The notes under the pieces were generated by a model. It did not search any database and had not been told where the DNA came from. It saw only the letters and a program-made list of their open reading frames with translations. A stretch of 64,000 nucleotides of DNA from Sporobacter sp963677825 (GTDB lineage Bacteria > Bacillota > Clostridia > Oscillospirales > Oscillospiraceae), in NCBI GenBank assembly GCA_963677825.2, contig CAXXEF010000001.1, positions 124,001 to 188,000 of the forward strand, in the 5' to 3' direction. The translations under genes were made by a program, and so were the position numbers. Shown piece by piece: positions 50,911 through 59,284 of the stretch. How positions within the stretch are numbered: position 1 is the first letter of the stretch; each line of letters starts with the position of its first letter.

Positions 50911-51740
50911 CCGTCCAGCTCCTGTTTGATTTTGCGCCCTTCATCTAGAAGTGCGCGTAGCGCTTGTTTGTCGTTATCCGCGAGCGCGTCGCGATACTTT
51001 GTGATGGCATCGATGAATATATCCATTTCGCGCAGCAGTACGTCGCCGTTGTAGACAAACAGCTCCGCCCACATATCGGGGTTGAGCCACGCGACCCGCG
51101 TGAGGTCCTTATAGCTGCCGGCAGAGTAGCCCTGGTGCTGCTTGGCTGACGGGCTTTTAATGAATGCGTTGGAAACGATATGCGCCATCTGCGAGGTAAA
51201 GGCGATCATCTCGTCGTGCTTTTCCGCCGTCGTGACAGTCAGATGCCCAAAGCCGACAGGCGCGAGCGCCTTCTCGATTTTGTCAAAAAGCATCACGTCG
51301 TCGTAAACAGGCGGCACGAGGATCATCGACGCGCCTTTAAACAGTGTTGCGCTGCTGTACTTAAATCCGGAATTGTGCGTACCGGCCATCGGATGCCCGC
51401 CGACGAAGGCAAAGCCGTTTTCGGCGGCAATCTCAAAGCAGGGCTCACACACGGCGCGCTTGACGCCGCAGCAGTCGAAGACGATCGCGTCTTTTTTAAT
51501 CAGCGGCGCGTTTTGCCGCAGGTAATCGACGGCGTCACCGGGATATACCGCGATGAGGATGCAGTCGCACTGGCCGATCGTCGTCTCGTCAAGCCGTCCG
51601 TCGATGGCGCTGTAAAGCTCCGCAACACCAAGCGTCGACGCGTCGAGATCGTATCCGTAAACCGTATGGCCGGGGACGCTTTTATACGCCTTGGCGAGCG
51701 AGCCGCCGATGAGGCCGAGCCCAGCAATACCGACAATCAT
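50907..51740 (-). CDS. tyrA: Prephenate dehydrogenase
   Basis: 277 residues. NAD-binding GLGLIGGSLAKAYK (residues 7-20), then GHPMAGTHNSGFKYSSATLF with the substrate-binding His, and QMAHIVSNAFIKS with the helical dimerisation domain. No C-terminal ACT domain, so feedback by tyrosine may act otherwise. GAGGTGG lies upstream; the start overlaps the aroF stop (ATGA). Confidence 0.94.
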   Translation of the reverse strand: MIVGIAGLGLIGGSLAKAYKSVPGHTVYGYDLDASTLGVAELYSAIDGRLDETTIGQCDCILIAVYPGDAVDYLRQNAPLIKKDAIVFDCCGVKRAVCEPCFEIAAENGFAFVGGHPMAGTHNSGFKYSSATLFKGASMILVPPVYDDVMLFDKIEKALAPVGFGHLTVTTAEKHDEMIAFTSQMAHIVSNAFIKSPSAKQHQGYSAGSYKDLTRVAWLNPDMWAELFVYNGDVLLREMDIFIDAITKYRDALADNDKQALRALLDEGRKIKQELDG

Positions 51741-52741
51741 TGTGCGACCACCTCGCGGATCTGAAAGACCTTTTTCGCTACAGACTCAAACTGGTCGGGC
51801 GTTAGTGACTGTGCGCCGTCGCATAGGGCGCATGACGGGCAGTTGTGTACCTCGATCATGATGCCGTCCGCGCCGGCGGCAGCGGCGGCCATCGCCATCG
51901 GCTCGACGAGCGTGGCTTTGCCGGTCGCGTGGCTGGGATCGATGACGATCGGCAGATGCGTCAGCTCCCGGAGTACCGGGATGGCGGAAAGATCCAGTGT
52001 ATTACGCGTGTACGTCTCAAACGTGCGGATGCCGCGCTCACAAAGGATGACATTTTTATTGCCTTCGGACATGATATACTCGGCGCTCATCAGCAGCTCC
52101 TTGAGCGTATTGGCCAGACCGCGCTTGAGCAGGATCGGCTTATCGAGCTTGCCGAGCTCCTTGAGCATTTCGAAATTCTGCATGTTACGCGCACCGACCT
52201 GAATCATGTCAACCTCGGCGAACAGCGGCAGATGATTGGCGTTCATGATCTCCGTGACGATCGGCATGCCGGTTTTCTTCTTCGCTTCGAGCAGCAGTTC
52301 AATGCCTTCTGCGCGTAAACCCTGGAAGTCGTATGGCGACGTGCGTGGCTTGAACGCGCCGCCGCGCAGGATGCCGGCGCCTGCAGCCTTGACGTTTTCA
52401 GCGATTTCGGTAATCTGCTCAGCCGATTCGACGGAGCAGGGACCCGCAATCAGCTGGAAATGACCGCCGCCGATCGGCACGCCAGATACATCAACGACGG
52501 AATCGTCGGGATGGAACTTGCGGTTGGCGCTTTTGAACGGTTCGGTGATGCGTGTGACGGACTCGATCATTTCAAGACCCTGCAGCAGTTCGACGTCGAT
52601 CGTGCTTGTATCCCCGATCAGACCGACGATTGTGCGGAATTTACCCTCGGAGAGGTGCACATCGAGTCCGCGGCTTTTAAACCACGATATGAGGTTTTCA
52701 ATTTGTTGGGGCGTCGAGCCCGGTTTTAATACTGCGACCAT
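51737..52741 (-). CDS. aroF: 3-deoxy-7-phosphoheptulonate synthase (DAHP synthase, type I-beta)
   Basis: 334 residues: an N-terminal ferredoxin-like domain (about 1-70) of the kind that gives feedback control in Thermotoga DAHP synthase, then the TIM barrel with LIAGPCSVES, GGAFKPRTSPYDFQG, RNMQNFEMLKELGKLDKP and VIDPSHATGK. It starts the shikimate pathway from PEP and erythrose 4-phosphate. GGAGGAC precedes the ATG. First structural gene of the operon, 73 bases after an attenuator. Confidence 0.96.
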   Translation of the reverse strand: MVAVLKPGSTPQQIENLISWFKSRGLDVHLSEGKFRTIVGLIGDTSTIDVELLQGLEMIESVTRITEPFKSANRKFHPDDSVVDVSGVPIGGGHFQLIAGPCSVESAEQITEIAENVKAAGAGILRGGAFKPRTSPYDFQGLRAEGIELLLEAKKKTGMPIVTEIMNANHLPLFAEVDMIQVGARNMQNFEMLKELGKLDKPILLKRGLANTLKELLMSAEYIMSEGNKNVILCERGIRTFETYTRNTLDLSAIPVLRELTHLPIVIDPSHATGKATLVEPMAMAAAAAGADGIMIEVHNCPSCALCDGAQSLTPDQFESVAKKVFQIREVVAQ

Positions 52742-52814
52742 TTTTTTGTCCTCCTTATTGTAGGCGAAATTACCATGTTTGTAAATTGTAGAGACCGAGG
52801 TTTATTTGCGGCCA

Positions 52815-52856
52815 CTAAAAAAGGGGCTGTGCAGCGATTCGTCTGCACAGCCCCTT
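52815..52856 (-). terminator. Attenuator terminator upstream of aroF
   Basis: Minus strand: a 14-bp perfect stem (52856-52843 with 52834-52821) closed by ACGAATCG and followed by TTTTTTAG. It lies 30 bases after the leader-peptide stop codon and 73 bases before aroF, so it must be read through for the operon to be expressed. Confidence 0.92.
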
Positions 52857-52885
52857 GCAATCTCTCGTTACTTCAACGGTAACCG

Positions 52886-52978
52886 TTAACTTGCATTTTT
52901 TGCAGCACACATCGCCTTTACTTTTTTGTTGCTAAAGTAAAAGTAAAAGTATGAATAGGCAAAAAATACGTTTTTCAT
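52886..52978 (-). CDS. Phe/Tyr-rich leader peptide of the aro operon
   Basis: ATG 52978 follows GGGAG by about 8 bases. The 30-residue peptide carries FFAYSYFYFYF at residues 5-15: five Phe and four Tyr in eleven positions, no Trp. The rest is basic and Ala-rich. The downstream genes make exactly Phe and Tyr. Established logic of ribosome-mediated attenuation (E. coli pheA leader) predicts that a ribosome stalled at these codons lets an antiterminator form. I could not draw a convincing antiterminator by eye; a GTTAC/GTAAC pair between stop codon and terminator is one possible element. Confidence 0.85.
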   Translation of the reverse strand: MKNVFFAYSYFYFYFSNKKVKAMCAAKNAS

Positions 52979-53012
52979 ATCGGCTCCCAATAGATGAAAA
53001 TGAAGTAAAAAC

Positions 53013-53041
53013 AATTTACCACATGTGTTCAAACCTGTCAA
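53013..53041 (-). promoter_or_regulatory. Sigma-A promoter of the aro operon
   Basis: Minus strand TTGACA (53041-53036), 17 bases, TAAATT (53018-53013). The start point would be about 28 bases before the leader-peptide ATG. Confidence 0.82.
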
Positions 53042-53091
53042 GTCATATTTTCAAGACTTTAAAGCGTTAAACTTGTTCGACGCTTTTTTTG

Positions 53092-53120
53092 TTGACAAGC
53101 GGGGCATAAACAAGTACAAT
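53092..53120 (+). promoter_or_regulatory. Sigma-A promoter of the fatty-acid operon
   Basis: TTGACA (53092-53097), 17 bases, TACAAT (53115-53120), directly before the palindrome at 53136-53152. Confidence 0.85.
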
Positions 53121-53135
53121 CTCGTATAGATTTAG

Positions 53136-53152
53136 TTAGTTCCGTAAACTAA
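53136..53152 (+). promoter_or_regulatory. Palindromic operator candidate of the fatty-acid operon
   Basis: TTAGTTCCGTAAACTAA is a 17-base inverted repeat (TTAGTT/AACTAA) placed about 10 bases after the predicted start point. A partial extra TTAGTT copy precedes it. The half-sites TTAGT...ACTAA equal those of the FapR box of Bacillus, yet the adjacent regulator is a MarR protein. Confidence 0.65.
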
Positions 53153-53197
53153 TTATGGAAAAACGATTGGCAGCCGCGACATGACGGGGGTGGAGTT

Positions 53198-53662
53198 ATG
53201 CAGAATTTTCACAAAACACTTAATAATAAACTGCTGGAAATCTACCACAACATAGTGCGTGTCGAGGAAGAATTCTTGCGCCGTAACCGCCGCATCAACC
53301 TCACCATTCGCGAGATGCATCTGATCGAGTGTGTCGGCATGGATAAAGAAGCCGGCAAAACAGTCAGTGAGATCGCAGAGTTTTTAAAGGTTGCGCGCCC
53401 GACTGTGACGGTCGCCGTCAACAAACTGGAACGGAAGGGTTACGTGTCTAAAAACGCGTGCTCGTCAGACGGGCGCGTTGTCCGTGTGACGCTGACGCGT
53501 GAAGGGCGCAAGCTCGATATGTACCATAAGCGCTATCACATGAGTATGATTCATGAGATTGAAGACGAATTCGGCGAGAACGAGCAGGACCTACTTCTAC
53601 GTGTTATTGAGAAGCTGAATAAATTTTTTGAAAGCAGTGTTGGAGCGAAACATGAGTTTTAA
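53198..53662 (+). CDS. MarR-family regulator of the fatty-acid operon (FabT-like)
   Basis: 154 residues with a winged helix-turn-helix: TVSEIAEFLKVARPTVTVAVNKLERKGYV (cut here to its role) at about 50-80 and the wing with SSDGRVVRVTLTREG near 88-102. Position at the head of a fab operon is that of FabT in streptococci and FabT-like repressors in Clostridia, which sense acyl-ACP. Its operator is probably the palindrome upstream. The start has GTGGAG upstream; the end overlaps fabH by 11 bases. Confidence 0.88.
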   Translation: MQNFHKTLNNKLLEIYHNIVRVEEEFLRRNRRINLTIREMHLIECVGMDKEAGKTVSEIAEFLKVARPTVTVAVNKLERKGYVSKNACSSDGRVVRVTLTREGRKLDMYHKRYHMSMIHEIEDEFGENEQDLLLRVIEKLNKFFESSVGAKHEF

Positions 53663-54614
53663 AATTCTTGGCACCGGACATTACGTACCCCCGCGCGTTG
53701 TTACAAACGAAGAAATGTCAACAATGGTAGACACCTCGGATGAATGGATCACCCAGCGCGTCGGTATCCGCGAGCGGCGCGTGTGTGTGAACGAGACAGC
53801 GTCAGACTTGGCGTATAACGCAGCACTTGGCGCGCTGGAGATGAGCGGTACGACGCCGGACGAGCTGGACATGATCATCTGCGCCACCATCAGCGCTGAC
53901 GACGCGTCGCCGTCGCTGGCGTGCAGTATCCAAAATATGCTCGGTGCAACGTGCCCGGCGATGGACGTGAGCGCCGCGTGCAGCGGTTTTGTGTATCTGC
54001 TGGATACGGCCGCCGGCTTCTTTGCCCGTAAAAAGGTTAAAAAGATGCTCGTTGTCGGCGCCGAGCGCCTCAGCCGTATGATCGACTTTACCGACCGTAA
54101 CACCTGTGTCATCTTTGCCGACGGCGCGGGCGCGATGGTGCTCGGTGAGGGCGACGCCTTTTTGTCGTCCAAGCTGAATGCTAAGGGCGGCGACACGGTC
54201 ATCAAGATTCCCAATCATCCCGGTACGTCACCGTTTTATAAAGTTGAAACACCGCCGCCGTACATCTATATGAACGGACAGGAGACCTTTAAATTCGCTG
54301 TTAACGCGCTGTCTGCCGACCTCAAACAGGTTGTTGCAGAGGCCGGTGTGACGGTCGATGATATAGCGTGGGTTATACCGCATCAGGCCAATATGCGCAT
54401 CATCGACACAGCCAGCCGCCGGCTTAAAATACCGCTGGACAAATTTGCGATGAACATCGCGAAGTACGGCAACACGTCGTCGGCGAGTATCCCGATTATG
54501 TTCGACGAGCTTAACCGTGACGGGAAGTTAAAAGACGGCGACTATCTCGCCCTTTGCAGCTTCGGCGGCGGCCTGACGAGCGCGGCTTGCGTGATCCGCT
54601 GGCACGCGCTGTAA
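53652..54614 (+). CDS. fabH: 3-oxoacyl-ACP synthase III (FabH)
   Basis: 320 residues from ATG 53652, with GGAGCG upstream. The catalytic triad is Cys110 (DVSAACSGF), His in VIPHQANMRI and Asn in KYGNTSSASIP. FabH starts chains by condensing acetyl-CoA (or branched acyl-CoA) with malonyl-ACP. The first residues ILGTGHYVPPRVVTN are typical. Confidence 0.97.
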   Translation: MSFKILGTGHYVPPRVVTNEEMSTMVDTSDEWITQRVGIRERRVCVNETASDLAYNAALGALEMSGTTPDELDMIICATISADDASPSLACSIQNMLGATCPAMDVSAACSGFVYLLDTAAGFFARKKVKKMLVVGAERLSRMIDFTDRNTCVIFADGAGAMVLGEGDAFLSSKLNAKGGDTVIKIPNHPGTSPFYKVETPPPYIYMNGQETFKFAVNALSADLKQVVAEAGVTVDDIAWVIPHQANMRIIDTASRRLKIPLDKFAMNIAKYGNTSSASIPIMFDELNRDGKLKDGDYLALCSFGGGLTSAACVIRWHAL

Positions 54615-54687
54615 TCCGAATCGCGCTATCTACTGTAAGTACCCCGTGCCGACAGGCGCCGGGTCATAAATAAGGGAGGAAACAATC

Positions 54688-54912
54688 ATGGTGTTCGAAA
54701 AAATCGCGGAGCTTATTGCTGAGCATGCCGGCGCCGATGTATCGACGATCAAAGCGGATACGACGTTTGAATCGCTCGGCATCGACTCGCTCGATACGGT
54801 CGAGATGGTCATGCAGCTCGAAGACGAACTGGGTATCGAGATCGAGCTTGAGGAGAAGATCGCAACGGTTGGCGAGCTGGCAAAGTTCGTCGAGTCAAAG
54901 ATGGAGAAATAA
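54688..54912 (+). CDS. acpP: Acyl carrier protein
   Basis: 74 residues, strongly acidic. LGIDSLDTVEMVMQLE carries Ser34, the phosphopantetheine attachment site. AAGGGAGGA precedes the ATG. It sits between fabH and fabK, the usual Clostridial order. Confidence 0.97.
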   Translation: MVFEKIAELIAEHAGADVSTIKADTTFESLGIDSLDTVEMVMQLEDELGIEIELEEKIATVGELAKFVESKMEK

Positions 54913-54933
54913 GCCGGGAAAGGATCCCAATTA

Positions 54934-55878
54934 ATGATTAAAACGCCTGTGTGCGCGCTTCTGGGGATCGATTATCCGATCCTCCAGGGCGGCATGGCGT
55001 GGATTGCCGACGGTAAACTGGCCGCCGCTGTATCAAACGGCGGCGGACTCGGTATCATTTCTGCCATGAACGCGGGGCCGGACTATCTGCGCGAGCAGAT
55101 CCATCTGGCGCGCGAGTTGACGGATAAGCCGTTCGGCGTCAACATCATGCTACTAAGTCCCCACGTCGACGCGGTCAGCCGCGTTGTGGCCGAGGAAAAG
55201 GTCGCCGTCGTCACGACGGGCGCGGGCAACCCGACCAAGTATATAAAAATGTGGAAGCAGGCCGGCATCAAGGTCGTCCCGGTCGTCGCGTCTGTCGCGA
55301 TGGCAAAGCTGATGACCCGCGGCGGCGCCGATGCGCTGATCGCCGAGGGCGGCGAGAGCGGCGGCCACGTCGGCGAGACGACGACGATGGTCCTCGTGCC
55401 GCAGATCGTCCGTGCGACGACCCTGCCGGTTATCGCAGCCGGCGGCATTGCCGACGGGAACGGCGTCGCGGCAGCGTTCATGCTGGGCGCTGTGGGCGTT
55501 CAGCTCGGTACGCGCTTCCTTGTGGCCGACGAATGCGCGGTTCACGACATTTATAAGGATAAAGTTATTGCGGCTAATGATATTGCCACGATTACGACAG
55601 GCAAGCGGCTGGGGCATCCCGTCCGTAGTCTGAAAACGCCGTTTGCACGCGCGTATTTTAAAGCGGAGTATTCAACCATGCCGGACGACGAGCTTGAAGC
55701 GCTCGGCGCGGGCACGCTGCGTCTTGCCGCCATTGAGGGCGACAAGGAAAAGGGCTGCTTCATCGCTGGCCAGTGCGCCGGTATGATCGATAAGCGCCAA
55801 CCGGCGGCCGAGATGATCCGCGAGATATTTGAGCAAGCCGAAACCGTATTAAGTGAGGCTGGAAAATGGGTAAAATAG
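54934..55878 (+). CDS. fabK: Enoyl-ACP reductase II (FabK, FMN-dependent)
   Basis: 314 residues, TIM-barrel nitronate-monooxygenase-like flavoprotein. YPILQGGMAWIADGKLAAAVS near the N-terminus, EGGESGGHVGETTTM near 145 and AAGGIADGNGVAAAFMLGA near 172 match FabK. It reduces enoyl-ACP at the end of each elongation cycle and is insensitive to triclosan, unlike FabI. It overlaps fabD by 13 bases. Confidence 0.95.
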   Translation: MIKTPVCALLGIDYPILQGGMAWIADGKLAAAVSNGGGLGIISAMNAGPDYLREQIHLARELTDKPFGVNIMLLSPHVDAVSRVVAEEKVAVVTTGAGNPTKYIKMWKQAGIKVVPVVASVAMAKLMTRGGADALIAEGGESGGHVGETTTMVLVPQIVRATTLPVIAAGGIADGNGVAAAFMLGAVGVQLGTRFLVADECAVHDIYKDKVIAANDIATITTGKRLGHPVRSLKTPFARAYFKAEYSTMPDDELEALGAGTLRLAAIEGDKEKGCFIAGQCAGMIDKRQPAAEMIREIFEQAETVLSEAGKWVK

Positions 55879-56786
55879 CAATTATTTTTTCGGGCCAGGG
55901 CGCCCAGTATACCGGTATGGGACGTGAGCTGTATCAGGCCAGTGAGGCTGCGCAGGACGTATTCGATATGGCCGACCGTGTCCGTCCCGGCACATCGACG
56001 CAGTGCTTTGATGCACCGGCGGCGGAGCTGGCGATCACGGAGAATACGCAGCCGTGCGTTTTTTGCGTTGATCTTGCCGCGGCCGCAGCTGTCCGCGAGG
56101 GCGGGGTAAAGGCCGACATGGTCGCCGGATTTTCACTCGGCGAGTTGGCGGCGCTCGCGTTTTCGGGTGCAGCGACGTATGAAGACGCGTTTAAGCTCGT
56201 TTGTAAGCGCGCAGCGTTGATGCAGCAGGCGTCCGTCGATAATCCCGCGGCGATGGCTGCGGTGCTAAAGCTTGACGACGACGCCGTCATTGCGCTGTGT
56301 GATCAGATCGACGGGGCGTATGCCGTTAATTTCAACAGTCCCGGCCAAGTTGTTGTGTCGGGGTCTAAAGACGCACTGGATGCGCTTAAGGACGCCGTCA
56401 AAGAAGCCGGCGGACGCATGGTGCCGCTGAAGGTCAGCGGCGGATTCCACTCGCCGTACATGGCCAGCGCCGCGTCGGCGTTTCTGACGGCACTTGACGA
56501 AGCGACACTGACGCCGCCATCGATGCCGCTGTTTGCCAATGTAACGGCCCAGCCGTATGAAGATGACTACAAGATGCTGCTCAGTGAGCAGATTACAAGC
56601 CCGGTGCTCTGGCACAAGACGGTCACCAACCTGATCGCCGAGGGTGCCGATACCTTTATTGAGGTCGGGCCGGGCAAGGTGCTGTCCGGACTGGTTTCGC
56701 GCATATCGGATCAGGTGCGCGTCTATAACGTCGAAGACGAAGAAAGCCTGAAGAATACACTGCGGGAGGTAACTGCCGATGCTTAA
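55866..56786 (+). CDS. fabD: Malonyl-CoA:ACP transacylase FabD
   Basis: 306 residues. IIFSGQGAQYTGMGREL opens the protein; the nucleophile is Ser90 in AGFSLGELAAL. The usual GHSLG is GFSLG here, a substitution in the position before the nucleophile that also varies in other Firmicutes FabD proteins. The catalytic His lies in SGGFHSPYM near 200. FabD loads malonyl groups onto ACP. Confidence 0.95.
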   Translation: MGKIAIIFSGQGAQYTGMGRELYQASEAAQDVFDMADRVRPGTSTQCFDAPAAELAITENTQPCVFCVDLAAAAAVREGGVKADMVAGFSLGELAALAFSGAATYEDAFKLVCKRAALMQQASVDNPAAMAAVLKLDDDAVIALCDQIDGAYAVNFNSPGQVVVSGSKDALDALKDAVKEAGGRMVPLKVSGGFHSPYMASAASAFLTALDEATLTPPSMPLFANVTAQPYEDDYKMLLSEQITSPVLWHKTVTNLIAEGADTFIEVGPGKVLSGLVSRISDQVRVYNVEDEESLKNTLREVTADA

Positions 56787-57513
56787 CGGAAAAGTCGCGC
56801 TTGTAACAGGCGGCTCGCGCGGTATCGGCCGGGCCATCGCGCTGAAGTTTGCCGCGCTCGGCGCGGACGTGGCCATCATTTATGCCGGCAGCACAGACAA
56901 AGCCGCTGCCGTCGCCGTGGAAGCCAGGGCGCTTGGCGTACGCGCCGAAGCGTTCCAGTGCGACGTGTCGGACTTCGCGGCGGCAAAAAAAGTCGTTGAC
57001 GACGTGAAAAATGCACTCGGCACGATCGATATCCTTGTCAACAACGCCGGCATCACGCGTGACGGGCTTGTCATGGCGATGAAGGAGGACGCGTTTGACG
57101 ATGTCATCGCCGTCAACCTCAAGGGCGCGTTTAACATGATCCGGCACTGCACGTCGATTTTTGTACGTAAACGCAGCGGGCGGATCATCAATATCAGTTC
57201 TGTCGCCGGGATTGTGGGCAACCCCGGGCAAGCCAATTATTCCGCATCAAAAGCCGGGCTGATCGGACTGACGAAATCGGTCGCACGAGAACTGGCGTCA
57301 CGCGGCGTGTGCTGCAACGCCATCGCGCCGGGTTTCATTGAAACCGACATGACGGATAATATCGGAAAAGACAATCCGATGATGACTTCTATTCCGCTCG
57401 GGCGGGTTGGCCAGACATCAGACGTTGCGGAAACGGCGGCCTTTTTGGCCGGAGACAGCGCCGGGTATATAACGGGCGAGGTAATCCGGGTCGACGGCGG
57501 CCTTGCCATGTGA
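56779..57513 (+). CDS. fabG: 3-oxoacyl-ACP reductase FabG
   Basis: 244 residues, short-chain dehydrogenase. NADPH loop TGGSRGIGRAIALKF (from residue 9), NNAGITRDG near 88, and the Ser-Tyr-Lys triad in ISSVAGIVGNPGQANYSASKAG. GEVIRVDGGLAM closes the protein. It overlaps fabD by 8 bases. Confidence 0.96.
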   Translation: MLNGKVALVTGGSRGIGRAIALKFAALGADVAIIYAGSTDKAAAVAVEARALGVRAEAFQCDVSDFAAAKKVVDDVKNALGTIDILVNNAGITRDGLVMAMKEDAFDDVIAVNLKGAFNMIRHCTSIFVRKRSGRIINISSVAGIVGNPGQANYSASKAGLIGLTKSVARELASRGVCCNAIAPGFIETDMTDNIGKDNPMMTSIPLGRVGQTSDVAETAAFLAGDSAGYITGEVIRVDGGLAM

Positions 57514-57535
57514 TGAACATAAGGGGAGACAGTTT

Positions 57536-58765
57536 ATGAAAAGAGTCGTTGTGACTGGCTTGGGCGCGATCACCCCGGTCGGAAAAGATATTCAGACGAT
57601 GTGGGACAATCTCGTTGCCGGACGGCACGGGATTACGCCGATCACGCGGTTTGACACCACAGACTTTAAAGCCAAGCTCGCTGCGGAGGTCAAGGACTTT
57701 GACCCGCTGCAGTACATGGATAAAAGTGAGGTGCGCCGCAGCGACCTCTTTACGCAGTATGCCGTCGCGGCAACTGTCAACGCTGTTGCAGACAGCGGGA
57801 TAGAGGGGAAAGTCGCCCCGGAGCGTTTCGGTACGTATTTCGGATCCGGCATCGGCGGCATCATCACGCTGACCAACGAGCAGAACAAGCTCGTCAAAGG
57901 CGGCCCGCGTAAAGTCTCGCCGCTGTTTGTGCCGATGATGATTTCAAACATCGCCGCCGGCAATATCGCCATCCGGTACGGTGCCAAAGGGCCGTGCCAG
58001 TGCATCGTCACAGCGTGCGCCACCGGCTGCAACGCGCTCGGCGAAGCATTCCGCGCGATCAAACACGGCTACGCGGATGCGATCATCACCGGCGGCAGCG
58101 AGGCGGCGGTCATGCCGCTGTCGATTGCGGGCTTCACGAACATGACGGCGCTGACGACGGCAACAGACCCCGATCTCGCGTCGCTACCGTTTGACAAGCG
58201 TCGCGCGGGGTTCCTCATGGGCGAAGGCGCCGGTGCGCTGATTTTAGAAGAATACGAACACGCCAAGGCGCGCGGCGCGAAGATCTACGCCGAAGTTACC
58301 GGCTACGGCGCCACGTGCGACGCCCACCACATCACCGCGCCCGATCCGGCGTCCGACAGCTGTGCGCGCGCACTGCGCGATGCGTATGAGGAATCGGGCA
58401 GCCCGGCCGGCGGTATTTACATCAACGCGCACGGTACCGGTACGCCGCTCAACGACGTCGCCGAGACACAGGCGATCAAAAAAGCGTTTAGCGACCGGCT
58501 CGGCGACGTGCTCGTCAGTTCGACCAAGTCGATGACGGGTCACATGCTCGGTGCGGCCGGTGCTGTTGAATCGATCGTCTCGGTGCTGTCGTTGCAAACA
58601 GGCATCATCCCGCCGACGGCAGGGCTGAAAGAGCAGGATCCCGAATGCGATCTTGATTGTGTGCCGCTCACAGCGCGCCAAGCCGACCCGACGATCGCAA
58701 TTTCTGTATCGATGGGCTTCGGCGGGCACAATGCGTGCGTCGCGTTTACAAAAATGAACGGCTAA
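57536..58765 (+). CDS. fabF: 3-oxoacyl-ACP synthase II (FabF)
   Basis: 409 residues from ATG 57536, with GGGGAG upstream. Cys161 in VTACATGCNALG is the acyl-accepting residue; the two His are in NAHGTGTPLND and TKSMTGHMLGAAG. FabF elongates acyl-ACP with malonyl-ACP. In many Clostridia accB follows; here fabZ does. Confidence 0.97.
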   Translation: MKRVVVTGLGAITPVGKDIQTMWDNLVAGRHGITPITRFDTTDFKAKLAAEVKDFDPLQYMDKSEVRRSDLFTQYAVAATVNAVADSGIEGKVAPERFGTYFGSGIGGIITLTNEQNKLVKGGPRKVSPLFVPMMISNIAAGNIAIRYGAKGPCQCIVTACATGCNALGEAFRAIKHGYADAIITGGSEAAVMPLSIAGFTNMTALTTATDPDLASLPFDKRRAGFLMGEGAGALILEEYEHAKARGAKIYAEVTGYGATCDAHHITAPDPASDSCARALRDAYEESGSPAGGIYINAHGTGTPLNDVAETQAIKKAFSDRLGDVLVSSTKSMTGHMLGAAGAVESIVSVLSLQTGIIPPTAGLKEQDPECDLDCVPLTARQADPTIAISVSMGFGGHNACVAFTKMNG

Positions 58766-58819
58766 AATAATATTGCGGCCTGATGCGTATATCGACGTAT
58801 TGGGTCAGGAGGAAGCACA

Positions 58820-59254
58820 GTGGATAGAACGGAAATCATGGAGATCATGCCGCATCGGGACAATATGCTGCTGCTAGACACCGTCGACGTCGTTGACGGG
58901 AAAGCACGTGGCACGTATCATGTGCGCGGCGACGAATGGTTTTTAAAAGGGCATTTCCCGGGTAATCCCGTCGTACCGGGCGTCATATTATGCGAGATCG
59001 TAGCACAGTCGGTTTGTGTGCTGATGCCGGATATTGGTACGAATACACCGATGTTCACAGGTCTCGATAAGGTCAAGCTGAAAAATCCCGTCCGGCCCGG
59101 CGATACGCTGGAGATCGAGAGCGTGATTACGAAAGCGAAAGCACCGTTTTTCTTTGCCGAGGGTACAGGCACGGTGAACGGCAAGGTCTGTATTACGGGG
59201 TCGTTCTCATTTGCTCTGGTGAGTAAAGATCGAGCAGAAAACGTTAACAAGTGA
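58820..59254 (+). CDS. fabZ: 3-hydroxyacyl-ACP dehydratase FabZ
   Basis: 144 residues, GTG start after AGGAGG. Hot-dog fold with the catalytic His in FLKGHFPGNPVVPGVILCE. IMEIMPHRDNMLLLD is the usual opening, although the first few residues vary. It dehydrates 3-hydroxyacyl-ACP before FabK reduction. Confidence 0.96.
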   Translation: MDRTEIMEIMPHRDNMLLLDTVDVVDGKARGTYHVRGDEWFLKGHFPGNPVVPGVILCEIVAQSVCVLMPDIGTNTPMFTGLDKVKLKNPVRPGDTLEIESVITKAKAPFFFAEGTGTVNGKVCITGSFSFALVSKDRAENVNK

Positions 59255-59284
59255 ACGAGCATTGAAGAAGCGAGGTGACTTCTG

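Noticed and set aside
52742..53000. T-box riboswitch upstream of aroF
   Set aside because: No AGGGTGG-type T-box sequence or stem I is visible; the aromatic leader peptide with adjacent terminator explains the region better.
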